From contig JAJRVI010000014.1 in the NCBI GenBank assembly GCA_024277405.1, positions 1 through 10,616 of the forward strand: 10,616 nt of DNA, written 5' to 3'. A program made the translations under genes and the position numbers. Shown here piece after piece: positions 4,959 through 10,616 of this stretch. A model generated the notes under the pieces. It worked only from the letters and a program-made list of their open reading frames with translations, was not told the DNA's origin and searched no databases. The DNA comes from Fidelibacterota bacterium (lineage in GTDB: Bacteria; Bipolaricaulota; Bipolaricaulia; Bipolaricaulales; Bipolaricaulaceae). Position 1 is the stretch's first letter. Each line of letters starts with the position of its first letter.

Positions 4959-7601
4959 TCAGAATCCCCGGGAGATGCCCACGAAGAGCTTCCCCTCGCC
5001 CAGTTCGGGCAGCAACGGGTATACCACGCCGGCGAACACGTTCAGGGTGAGGAAGCCGCCGAGGGCCTCGAGCCGGGTGAGGAACACGAAGCCGCCCTCG
5101 GCCATCCAAGGCCCGCCGTCGAGCCACGCCGCGCTGACGAACGCCCCTGGGAGGACGCGGTTCAGGAGAAGTAGGTCCCCGATACGGTAGTCCTCCTCCC
5201 ATGGCGGGGCCCATAGGGTCCCCTGGAGGAGCAGCTTCTCGTGGCCCCGTCCCCGGAAGGAGAAAAGCTCCTCCAGTCCGAAGGTGAGGAGCTCGGGCAT
5301 GCCCTCGGTCGCCCGCCCGAACCCGGCCGAAAGCTGGAGGTAGGTGCGAGGGGCGAGGCGGATCTCCTTCCCCAGCGAGAGCCAGAACCGGTGGTCATCG
5401 CCGTTGTAAAGGAGGGAGAGGTTCCCCCAGTACACGTCCGTGGTCACCTCGAACCAGGACAGGTCGAGGAAGGGCACCACCTCCGTATCGGGGAGCTTGA
5501 ACGCCCCGATGCTCGCGGTGCCGGAGAGCTGCCAGAAGCCCCCGGCGATCCCCACGTCAGGCGTCGTCCACAGGTACTGGGTCCAGGCGATGGCGCCGAT
5601 CAGTCCATCGTCGTCCCTCACCTGGGCCCAGGCGCTGAGCTCCCCCGTCCGGCCGTACCTCACGAACCCCGTGACGTATCGCTCCTGGGGATAGATGGCC
5701 CAGGCGAACCGGTCGAGGTATCCTCCCTGGATCGCCCCGGAGCTCGGGTCCAGGACCTCCAGGTAGTAGGCGTCGAGGGGCAGATCGTTCTTCCCGAAGA
5801 TGACCACGAACCTGCGCGGGTAGTGATTGTTGAGCCGATCGACATCGGGAACCCGATGTTCGGGGTCGATGCTGACCCGGATCGGGCGGAAGGCTGTGGT
5901 CACCGTGACCACTTTCACCGGGGCCCGGGGATCCGGCGTCCAGGCGAAGCGCTCCTCCTCCCCCTCCTCCCCCCGGAGCACCACCTCCACGGGTAAGGCC
6001 CCGTTTCCCCGGAACCCCAGGGTGATCTCCGTCTCGTAGTCGCCGTTTTCCAGGGGGCGGGTGCGGGCGGAGAGGACCTCGTAGTCGGCCCAGGCCTCCC
6101 CCGTCACCCATGCGGAGAAGAACCCGGAGAGATCCGTCCCGGATACCTCCTCCAACGTCCGGCGGAACTCCTCCACCGTCAGCTCCCCGCCGGCGAAGCG
6201 GTCGTGGACCGCCCACAATCCACGCTGGAACGTGTCCTCGCCCACGTAATGGGCCAGGGCTCGAACTATGAGATAGCCCTTGTCGTATATGCGCACGTAA
6301 TCGGCGTTGTGGTAGCGGACCTCACGATACGGCTTCACCACCGCCTCGTCGAAGCCCATGAACGAGGTCCGGAGGTACGGGAGCTCCACCATGTGTTCGC
6401 GCAGGTTCACGAAGCCGAGCATCTTCTCGGCCATCTCCTCGCCGAGGCCCTTGAGTTCGGGGACGAAGGTGTTCCCCCCCTCGGCCCCGTAGGTGTCCTC
6501 GAACCAGGAGACCGAGAGATATTGGGCGAAGGCCTCGGAGAGCCAGTTCTCGGCGTTGAAATCCACCCCGATGCCGATCCCCCACCACAGGTGTGCCAGC
6601 TCGTGGGCCAGCACGAATTGGGTCACCCGGGCCAAGATCCCTTTGGCCGAGAGGTCCATGCGGTCGAAATACCACCGGGAGAGGAACACGATCCCATCCG
6701 CGGTAAAGCTCGCCCCGGGCTCGTTCGGGTGGAGGGCGAGCAGGAGCCGCCTGTAGGGGCACGGTCCGAAACGCTCCCCGTACCAGGAGAGGATCTCCAC
6801 GGCACGGGTGGCCAGGGCCCGGACCTCATCCTCGTAGCCCGGGAGATACCAGCCCTCCACCGTGATCCCCTGGGCCGCGAGGGTGAAGGAGCCCAGTTCG
6901 TCCTGGGGCGCGAAGTAGAGGGAGGGGGCGCGGACGGGGTGGTCCCACTCCACCCGGTAGACCACGCGCTCGCCCCGCTCCTCCCTTTCCACTCTGTCCC
7001 CGGGGAGGGCCGCGACCCAGCCCGCAGGGAGCGATAGCTCGAGGGAATACCGGTGGGTGGGGAGCCTGGACCCGTATTCACGCCACCTATCCGGGGACGC
7101 CGGGTAAGGGATGGGATGCCAGCCAAACCTCCAGGTGTGGATCTCCCCGATCCTACCGGGTTCTCCCATGGACGTCGCGGGGAACCTCGTGCGGAAGTGA
7201 ATCACCAGCGTCCCGGCCTTTCCCTCGGGGAGCTCCACCCGCAGGATCCCGTCCTCCAGGGAGTAGGTCTGCATGACGGCGGGGAAGGAGAGCAGCTCGT
7301 AGGGCAACTCCGTCTCCGTCCCCTCCTCACGCCATAACACCCGATCGACCACCGTCCAGGAAGGATCGAAGCCGTAGGGATAGGCCTCATCCCGGAGCCT
7401 CCCGGATAGGTGGGGGTTGGGTTCCCTCCCCAGGTTCGCCAGGAGCAGGAAATAGGCGTCCCGGGGAGCGTCCGTAAGCTCCACGGTCTGGATCCCGGAG
7501 ATCGTATGATCCTCGGGGCTGAAGCTCGCCTCGATGTGGACCTCCGCGCCGGCGGCCAAGAGGCCGAGTGACAGAAGAAAAGCGGTGAGACAAAATCTCA
7601 T
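4959..7601 (-). CDS. Secreted M1-family zinc metallopeptidase with C-terminal outer-membrane beta-barrel
   Basis: The 880-residue product starts with a signal peptide (hydrophobic residues 4-18; probable cleavage after AGA at 17-19). A beta-rich N-terminal domain follows to about 250, then a gluzincin domain with HELAH at 333-337, Glu356 after 18 residues (HEXXH-X18-E) and Tyr439 in YDKG, the M1 catalytic set. The GAMEN exopeptidase motif is not recognisable; its place reads NEPGASFTADG (293-303). A beta-sandwich occupies about 510-590. From about 597 the chain is a series of alternating amphipathic strands with periodic Tyr, Trp and Phe (such as FGLEELFSFRGRG and LTLNVFAGVVYP), ending in ISRGF with a terminal aromatic, like Omp85/BamA-type barrels. 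I infer an outer-membrane-anchored protease. GGGAGG lies 5 nt before the ATG. It is 16 bp behind the CNNM gene and 10 bp ahead of pheT. Confidence 0.88.
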   Translation of the reverse strand: MRFCLTAFLLSLGLLAAGAEVHIEASFSPEDHTISGIQTVELTDAPRDAYFLLLANLGREPNPHLSGRLRDEAYPYGFDPSWTVVDRVLWREEGTETELPYELLSFPAVMQTYSLEDGILRVELPEGKAGTLVIHFRTRFPATSMGEPGRIGEIHTWRFGWHPIPYPASPDRWREYGSRLPTHRYSLELSLPAGWVAALPGDRVEREERGERVVYRVEWDHPVRAPSLYFAPQDELGSFTLAAQGITVEGWYLPGYEDEVRALATRAVEILSWYGERFGPCPYRRLLLALHPNEPGASFTADGIVFLSRWYFDRMDLSAKGILARVTQFVLAHELAHLWWGIGIGVDFNAENWLSEAFAQYLSVSWFEDTYGAEGGNTFVPELKGLGEEMAEKMLGFVNLREHMVELPYLRTSFMGFDEAVVKPYREVRYHNADYVRIYDKGYLIVRALAHYVGEDTFQRGLWAVHDRFAGGELTVEEFRRTLEEVSGTDLSGFFSAWVTGEAWADYEVLSARTRPLENGDYETEITLGFRGNGALPVEVVLRGEEGEEERFAWTPDPRAPVKVVTVTTAFRPIRVSIDPEHRVPDVDRLNNHYPRRFVVIFGKNDLPLDAYYLEVLDPSSGAIQGGYLDRFAWAIYPQERYVTGFVRYGRTGELSAWAQVRDDDGLIGAIAWTQYLWTTPDVGIAGGFWQLSGTASIGAFKLPDTEVVPFLDLSWFEVTTDVYWGNLSLLYNGDDHRFWLSLGKEIRLAPRTYLQLSAGFGRATEGMPELLTFGLEELFSFRGRGHEKLLLQGTLWAPPWEEDYRIGDLLLLNRVLPGAFVSAAWLDGGPWMAEGGFVFLTRLEALGGFLTLNVFAGVVYPLLPELGEGKLFVGISRGF

Positions 7602-7617
7602 TCTCCCCTCCCGGGTT

Positions 7618-8910
7618 CTATCTCTCTTCTTCCTCTTCCTCAGGAAGTATGGTGATTCTAACCGATCGTATCTCCCGTTGGGTGGCTTCCTCCACGGTGA
7701 GCAGGGCCCGCCCGATCTTCACCCGGGCCCCGGGATCGGGGAGGTCCTCAAGGGTATGCAGGAGGAGGCCCGAGATCGTCACCCCCTCGTCCTCGGGGAG
7801 CTCCAGGCCCAGGGTGCGGTTCACCAGCTTTATCTCGGCGTCTCCGTCCACCAAAGCCTCGTTTTCGGAGAGCCGCACGATGAGCTGTTTGGCGCGTTTC
7901 CTGTCGTATTCGTCCTCGATCTCCCCTACGATCTCCTCGAGGATGTCCTCCAGCGTCACGATCCCCGCTACCCCGCCGTACTCGTCCACCACCACCGCCA
8001 TGTGTACCCGCTCCCTCTGGAACTCGCGCAGCAGGACGTTTATGGGCTTCGTGGTGGGGGTGTAGTAGACGGGCCGGAGGAGCTCCCGTAGGGGGCGCTC
8101 CTCGCCGTTGGTGAAGAGGGCGAGGAGGTCCTTCACATAGAGGATGCCCACGATATTGTCGCGGATCTTCTCGTAGACGGGATAACGGGAGTGACCGTCC
8201 TCCACTACGAACCGGAGGACCTCCTTGAACGGGGTGTTCACCTCGATGGCCTTCATCTCGGTGCGGGGGACCATGACCTCCTCCACCGTGGTGTCCTCGA
8301 GCTCCAGTATCCGCCGGATCATCTCCCCCTCGTGGTAGGGGAGGATGCCCTTCTCCTGCCAGATCTTGACGAGCTCCCAGAGCTCCTCCTCCTCCACCTC
8401 GTATGCCTCCTCCCGCTCCTCCAGCCGCACCCCGAATGGGCGCAGGAGCCACCGGGCCGCTGTCCGGAAGGCGCGGATCAGGGGGTTGAGGAATTTCGTG
8501 AGCTTCCACACGGGATTGATGACGATGAGGGTCCACGTCTCGGCCCGGTGCTTCGCCCAGTTCTTCGGGGTGATCTCGCCGATGAGGAGGAGCGAGGCGG
8601 TCATCACCGCGGTGGAGACGAGGCCGGTCACGTAGCTCGGGACATCCGGGGGGAGCAGCCGCAGGAAGAGCAACGTGGCCAGGGCCGAGGCCCCCACGTT
8701 GACGAGGTTGTTGAGGATGAGGAGGGCGGTGATGAAGTCGTTGGGTTCCCGCAACAGGTGCTTCAGGGCCTTGGCCTTCCGGGGGTGGCGCTCGGAGAGA
8801 TAACGGATCTTGAGCTCAGGGAGGGCCGTGAGGGCCGTTTCCGATCCCGAGGCTAACGCCGAGAGGAGGAGCAGTAAGAAGAGCAGCAGGCCTTGCGATC
8901 CCGCGGACAA
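7618..8910 (-). CDS. CNNM/CorC (HlyC/CorC) family membrane transporter-like protein with CBS domain pair
   Basis: This 430-residue integral inner-membrane protein belongs to the DUF21-CBS-CorC family, whose characterised members handle Mg2+ or other divalent cations. The membrane domain covers about 1-150. It has an N-terminal hydrophobic helix (7-21), the conserved SGSETALTAL (21-30) and NNLVNVGAS (67-75) segments, a third hydrophobic stretch (93-110) and the signature GEITPK (111-116). Two CBS domains follow at about 205-330 (EVMVPRTEMK; VVDEYGGVAGIVTLED), likely nucleotide-sensing. A CorC_HlyC domain spans about 345-425, and the chain ends in an acidic EEEEEER tail. The start is TTG at 8910: the only upstream in-frame ATG (8919) is followed at once by TAA, and later starts would remove the first helix. 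It heads the four-gene leftward operon. The transported ion cannot be read from the sequence. Confidence 0.93.
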   Translation of the reverse strand: MSAGSQGLLLFLLLLLSALASGSETALTALPELKIRYLSERHPRKAKALKHLLREPNDFITALLILNNLVNVGASALATLLFLRLLPPDVPSYVTGLVSTAVMTASLLLIGEITPKNWAKHRAETWTLIVINPVWKLTKFLNPLIRAFRTAARWLLRPFGVRLEEREEAYEVEEEELWELVKIWQEKGILPYHEGEMIRRILELEDTTVEEVMVPRTEMKAIEVNTPFKEVLRFVVEDGHSRYPVYEKIRDNIVGILYVKDLLALFTNGEERPLRELLRPVYYTPTTKPINVLLREFQRERVHMAVVVDEYGGVAGIVTLEDILEEIVGEIEDEYDRKRAKQLIVRLSENEALVDGDAEIKLVNRTLGLELPEDEGVTISGLLLHTLEDLPDPGARVKIGRALLTVEEATQREIRSVRITILPEEEEEER

Positions 8911-8933
8911 CCCTTACATCACCCCACCGAGGA

Positions 8934-8939
8934 ATTATA
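8934..8939 (-). promoter_or_regulatory. -10 box (TATAAT) of the leftward CNNM-peptidase-pheT-tsaE operon
   Basis: A perfect TATAAT on the minus strand lies in an A/T-rich island unusual for this window (GTTGAAAAAGAAGTATAATT). It would start transcription about 17 nt before the TTG start, giving a very short leader that still contains the GGTGGGG purine stretch. No good -35 is found at 17 bp; a TTGAAA lies too close (6 bp) to serve. It may need an activator or an upstream element. Confidence 0.55.
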
Positions 8940-9004
8940 CTTCTTTTTCAACCGGCATCATGCGTCCCGCACCCGTCCGGGGTCCCGACCGCGCCCCGCG
9001 CCGT

Positions 9005-9017
9005 TTCCCGGTGGGAA
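9005..9017. repeat. Small perfect inverted repeat upstream of accB
   Basis: TTCCC (9005-9009) and GGGAA (9013-9017) flank a GGT loop, 3 bp ahead of the candidate -10 of accB. It overlaps the spacer of that promoter, where an operator could act, but so short a repeat can arise by chance. Confidence 0.2.
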
Positions 9018-9020
9018 GGG

Positions 9021-9026
9021 TACAAT
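9021..9026 (+). promoter_or_regulatory. Candidate -10 (TACAAT) of the accB-accC operon
   Basis: TACAAT matches the -10 consensus at five of six positions and lies 27 bp before the accB start, leaving a leader of about 20 nt that includes the ribosome binding site. The region 17 bp upstream is G/C-rich with no -35 match, so the call rests on the -10 and its placement. Confidence 0.35.
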
Positions 9027-9040
9027 GGCCTGTGTCTTCA

Positions 9041-9046
9041 AGGAGG
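9041..9046 (+). promoter_or_regulatory. Ribosome binding site that fixes the accB GTG start
   Basis: AGGAGG, 6 nt before GTG 9053, is a textbook Shine-Dalgarno and the reason for choosing this start. The reading frame is open far upstream to 8810, but that part is antisense to the CNNM gene and shows no AccB-like sequence. Confidence 0.8.
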
Positions 9047-9052
9047 GGAAAG

Positions 9053-9484
9053 GTGGACGTCGACCTCGAGCTGTTGAAGAGGTTGAGCGCGTTGCTCAGG
9101 GAGGAGGGGCTGAGCGAGCTGACCCTGGTCGAGGGGGAGCGCCGGATCACGTTGAAACGGGAGATCACCCCCGTGGCCGCGGCGGGGATCCCCGCGGCGG
9201 AGGCCGCGGTCGCGGGGGAAGGCGCGCCCCCAGAGGAAGAGAGGTGCCACGTCATCCGTTCACCGCTGGTGGGGACCTTCTGGCGCCGCCCCAACCCGGA
9301 CTCCCCGCCCTTCGTGGAGGTGGGGGACCGGGTGCAGGAGGGTCAGACCCTCTGCGTCATCGAATCGATGAAGGTCATGAACGAGATCCGCGCGGACGTG
9401 GGCGGCGTGGTCGAGGAGATCCTGGTGGAGGACGGGAGCCCGGTGGAGTACGGCCAACCCCTGTTCAAGATCGTCACGGAGTGA
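9053..9484 (+). CDS. accB: AccB, biotin carboxyl carrier protein
   Basis: AccB carries biotin on a lysine and shuttles CO2 from biotin carboxylase to the carboxyltransferase, making malonyl-CoA for fatty acid synthesis in the cytoplasm. The 143-residue product, on the short side of the usual 150-160, has the AccB layout. A short N-terminal helix region comes first (LELLKRLSALLREEGLSELT, 5-24), then an Ala/Pro-rich linker (about 40-60). The biotinyl-lipoyl domain runs from about 66 to 143, with SPLVGTFWRRPNPDSPPFV (70-88) and the biotinylation motif ESMKVMNEI, in which Lys107 is the attachment site. GTG 9053 is the start, behind AGGAGG. It is co-transcribed with accC, one base downstream. A biotin carrier for another carboxylase is possible, but the N-terminal region is typical of AccB. 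Confidence 0.95.
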   Translation: MDVDLELLKRLSALLREEGLSELTLVEGERRITLKREITPVAAAGIPAAEAAVAGEGAPPEEERCHVIRSPLVGTFWRRPNPDSPPFVEVGDRVQEGQTLCVIESMKVMNEIRADVGGVVEEILVEDGSPVEYGQPLFKIVTE

Positions 9485-9485
9485 G

Positions 9486-10616
9486 ATGGAGAAGGTGCTC
9501 ATCGCCAACCGCGGGGAGATCGCCCTCCGGATCCTGGAGGCCTGTCGCGAGGAGGGCCTGAAGGCGGTGGCGGTGTACTCCGAGCCCGAACGGGAGGCCC
9601 TCCACGTGCGCCTCGCCCACGAGGCGGTCTGCATCGGGCCCGGCCCCGCTCGGAAGAGCTACCTGAACATCCCCGCGGTCCTCGCCGCCTGCGAGATCAC
9701 GGGCTGCGATGCGGTCCATCCCGGCTACGGGTTCCTCTCGGAAAACCCGGATTTCGCCGAGGCGTGCGAGGACATGGGCATCACCTTCGTGGGCCCGCCC
9801 GCGGAGGTCCTGCGCCTGTGCGGGGACAAATCCGCCACCCGGGAGCGGGTGGCGGAGAACGGGGTCCCCATCCTTCCTGGGACCGGCCCCATCGCCGATG
9901 AGGGGGAACTCGTCCGTGCGGCCGAGGGGCTCGGATACCCCCTTCTGGTAAAGGCGGTCTCCGGCGGCGGCGGCCGGGGGATCCGCCTCGTCTCCTCGCC
10001 GGAGGAGCTCCTCCCCACCTTCCGCCAAGCCCAGCGGGAGGCCAAGGCGGCCACCGGCGATCCCCGGGTGTACCTCGAGGCCTACGTGCCCTCGCCCCGG
10101 CACGTGGAGGTGCAGGTCCTCGCCGACTCCCGGGGACACATCGTCCACTGGGGCACGAGGGACTGCACGGTGCAGCGGCGCCACCAGAAGGTGGTGGAGG
10201 AGGCGCCGGCCCCCGAGCTCCCGGAGGAGATGCGCCGTGCCCTGGGGGAGGCGGCGATCCGGGCCGCGGAGGCCGTGGGCCTGGTGGGGGCGGGAACGGT
10301 GGAGTTCCTGGTGGCCGATGACCGGTTCTACTTCATCGAGATCAACCCCCGGATCCAGGTGGAACACCCCGTCTCCGAGGTCCGGGTGGGGAGGAACCTG
10401 GTGCGGGAGCAGCTCCGGATCGCGAAGGGGGAACCCCTGGGCTACTCCCAGGAGCAGATAGAGTTCTGGGGCTGGGCCATGGAGTGCCGCATAAACGCCG
10501 AGGACCCCTGCCACGATTTCCTCCCCTCCACCGGGACGGTGCACATCGAATCCCTCCCCGGGGGGATGGGGGTCAGGCTCGATACCCACCTATATCAGGG
10601 GATGGAGGTCCTCCCC
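9486..10616 (+). CDS. accC: AccC, biotin carboxylase subunit (C-terminus cut by window edge)
   Basis: AccC uses ATP and bicarbonate to carboxylate biotin on AccB. The visible 377 residues, of about 445-450 expected, contain the N-terminal LIANRGEIALRI (5-16) and HPGYGFLSENPDFA (78-91). The ATP-grasp part shows CGDK (112-115), VKAVSGGGGRGIRLV (155-169; glycine-rich ATP loop), SPRHVEVQVLAD (203-214), QRRHQKVVEEAPAP (230-243) and FIEINPRIQVEHPVSE (283-298) with catalytic Arg289 and the Glu285/Asn287 metal region. The C-terminal lobe begins at about 330 (MECRINAEDP). Where most homologues have ERDC, this one has TRDC (Thr224). The ATG follows the accB TGA by one base, with GGAG 4 nt upstream. Pyruvate carboxylase subunit A is a close relative, but direct coupling to accB favours acetyl-CoA carboxylase. 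accA and accD are not seen here. Confidence 0.95.
   Translation, partial: MEKVLIANRGEIALRILEACREEGLKAVAVYSEPEREALHVRLAHEAVCIGPGPARKSYLNIPAVLAACEITGCDAVHPGYGFLSENPDFAEACEDMGITFVGPPAEVLRLCGDKSATRERVAENGVPILPGTGPIADEGELVRAAEGLGYPLLVKAVSGGGGRGIRLVSSPEELLPTFRQAQREAKAATGDPRVYLEAYVPSPRHVEVQVLADSRGHIVHWGTRDCTVQRRHQKVVEEAPAPELPEEMRRALGEAAIRAAEAVGLVGAGTVEFLVADDRFYFIEINPRIQVEHPVSEVRVGRNLVREQLRIAKGEPLGYSQEQIEFWGWAMECRINAEDPCHDFLPSTGTVHIESLPGGMGVRLDTHLYQGMEVLP

Noticed and set aside
8942..8954. TTGAAA (minus strand) as a -35 box for the leftward operon
   Set aside because: It lies only about 6 bp from TATAAT, far from the required spacing of about 17 bp.
8810..9052. Upstream extension of the accB reading frame
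   Set aside because: It runs antisense to the CNNM gene and through the promoter region. The AGGAGG-GTG start at 9053 gives a normal AccB N-terminus.
9474..10589. 371-residue open frame on the minus strand, antisense to accC
   Set aside because: A shadow of accC: composition-biased and without any motif, while the plus strand encodes an unmistakable biotin carboxylase.

Overview
The window is a G+C-rich bacterial chromosome segment, clearly above 60% G+C, with tightly packed housekeeping and metabolic genes. I see no insertion sequence, phage gene, CRISPR array, tRNA or rRNA. The proteins are rich in Glu, Arg, Leu and Val and poor in Gln and Asn, which fits a thermophilic or moderately thermophilic lineage (inference). 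A secreted peptidase with an apparent C-terminal outer-membrane beta-barrel implies a diderm. The mix would suit an uncultured anaerobic lineage such as Bipolaricaulota/Acetothermia, but I cannot fix the taxon from this sequence.

Layout. (1) 1-1191, minus strand: mobA then fdhD, overlapping by 4 bp. This is a molybdenum-cofactor and formate-dehydrogenase maturation pair, with fdhD cut by the window edge. (2) 1251-1979, plus strand: a compact protein of the UROD/MetE-like fold that resembles the C-terminal catalytic half of cobalamin-independent methionine synthase. (3) 1980-2181: a convergent intergenic stretch full of inverted repeats, one followed by a T-tract. (4) 8910-2182, minus strand: a four-gene operon with gaps of 16, 10 and 1 bp. 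Its order is CNNM/CorC-type membrane protein with CBS domains, M1-family zinc peptidase fused to a barrel, pheT (PheRS beta chain), and tsaE (ATPase for tRNA t6A synthesis). A perfect TATAAT lies just upstream of its first gene. (5) 8911-9052: the divergent promoter region. (6) 9053-10616, plus strand: accB and accC (biotin carrier protein and biotin carboxylase), one base apart, with accC cut by the window end.

How the genes work together. mobA and fdhD serve a molybdenum or tungsten bis-MGD enzyme, most likely a formate dehydrogenase beyond the left edge. accB and accC form the carboxylation half of acetyl-CoA carboxylase or a related biotin enzyme. pheT and tsaE both concern tRNA function but share a transcript with two envelope proteins. 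pheS, the usual partner of pheT, is not in the window.

The most noteworthy item is the 880-residue M1-like peptidase. It keeps HEXXH-X18-E and the catalytic Tyr, has lost a recognisable GAMEN motif, and ends in roughly 285 residues that look like an Omp85-type barrel. It is a candidate surface- or periplasm-facing protease carried by its own outer-membrane anchor.
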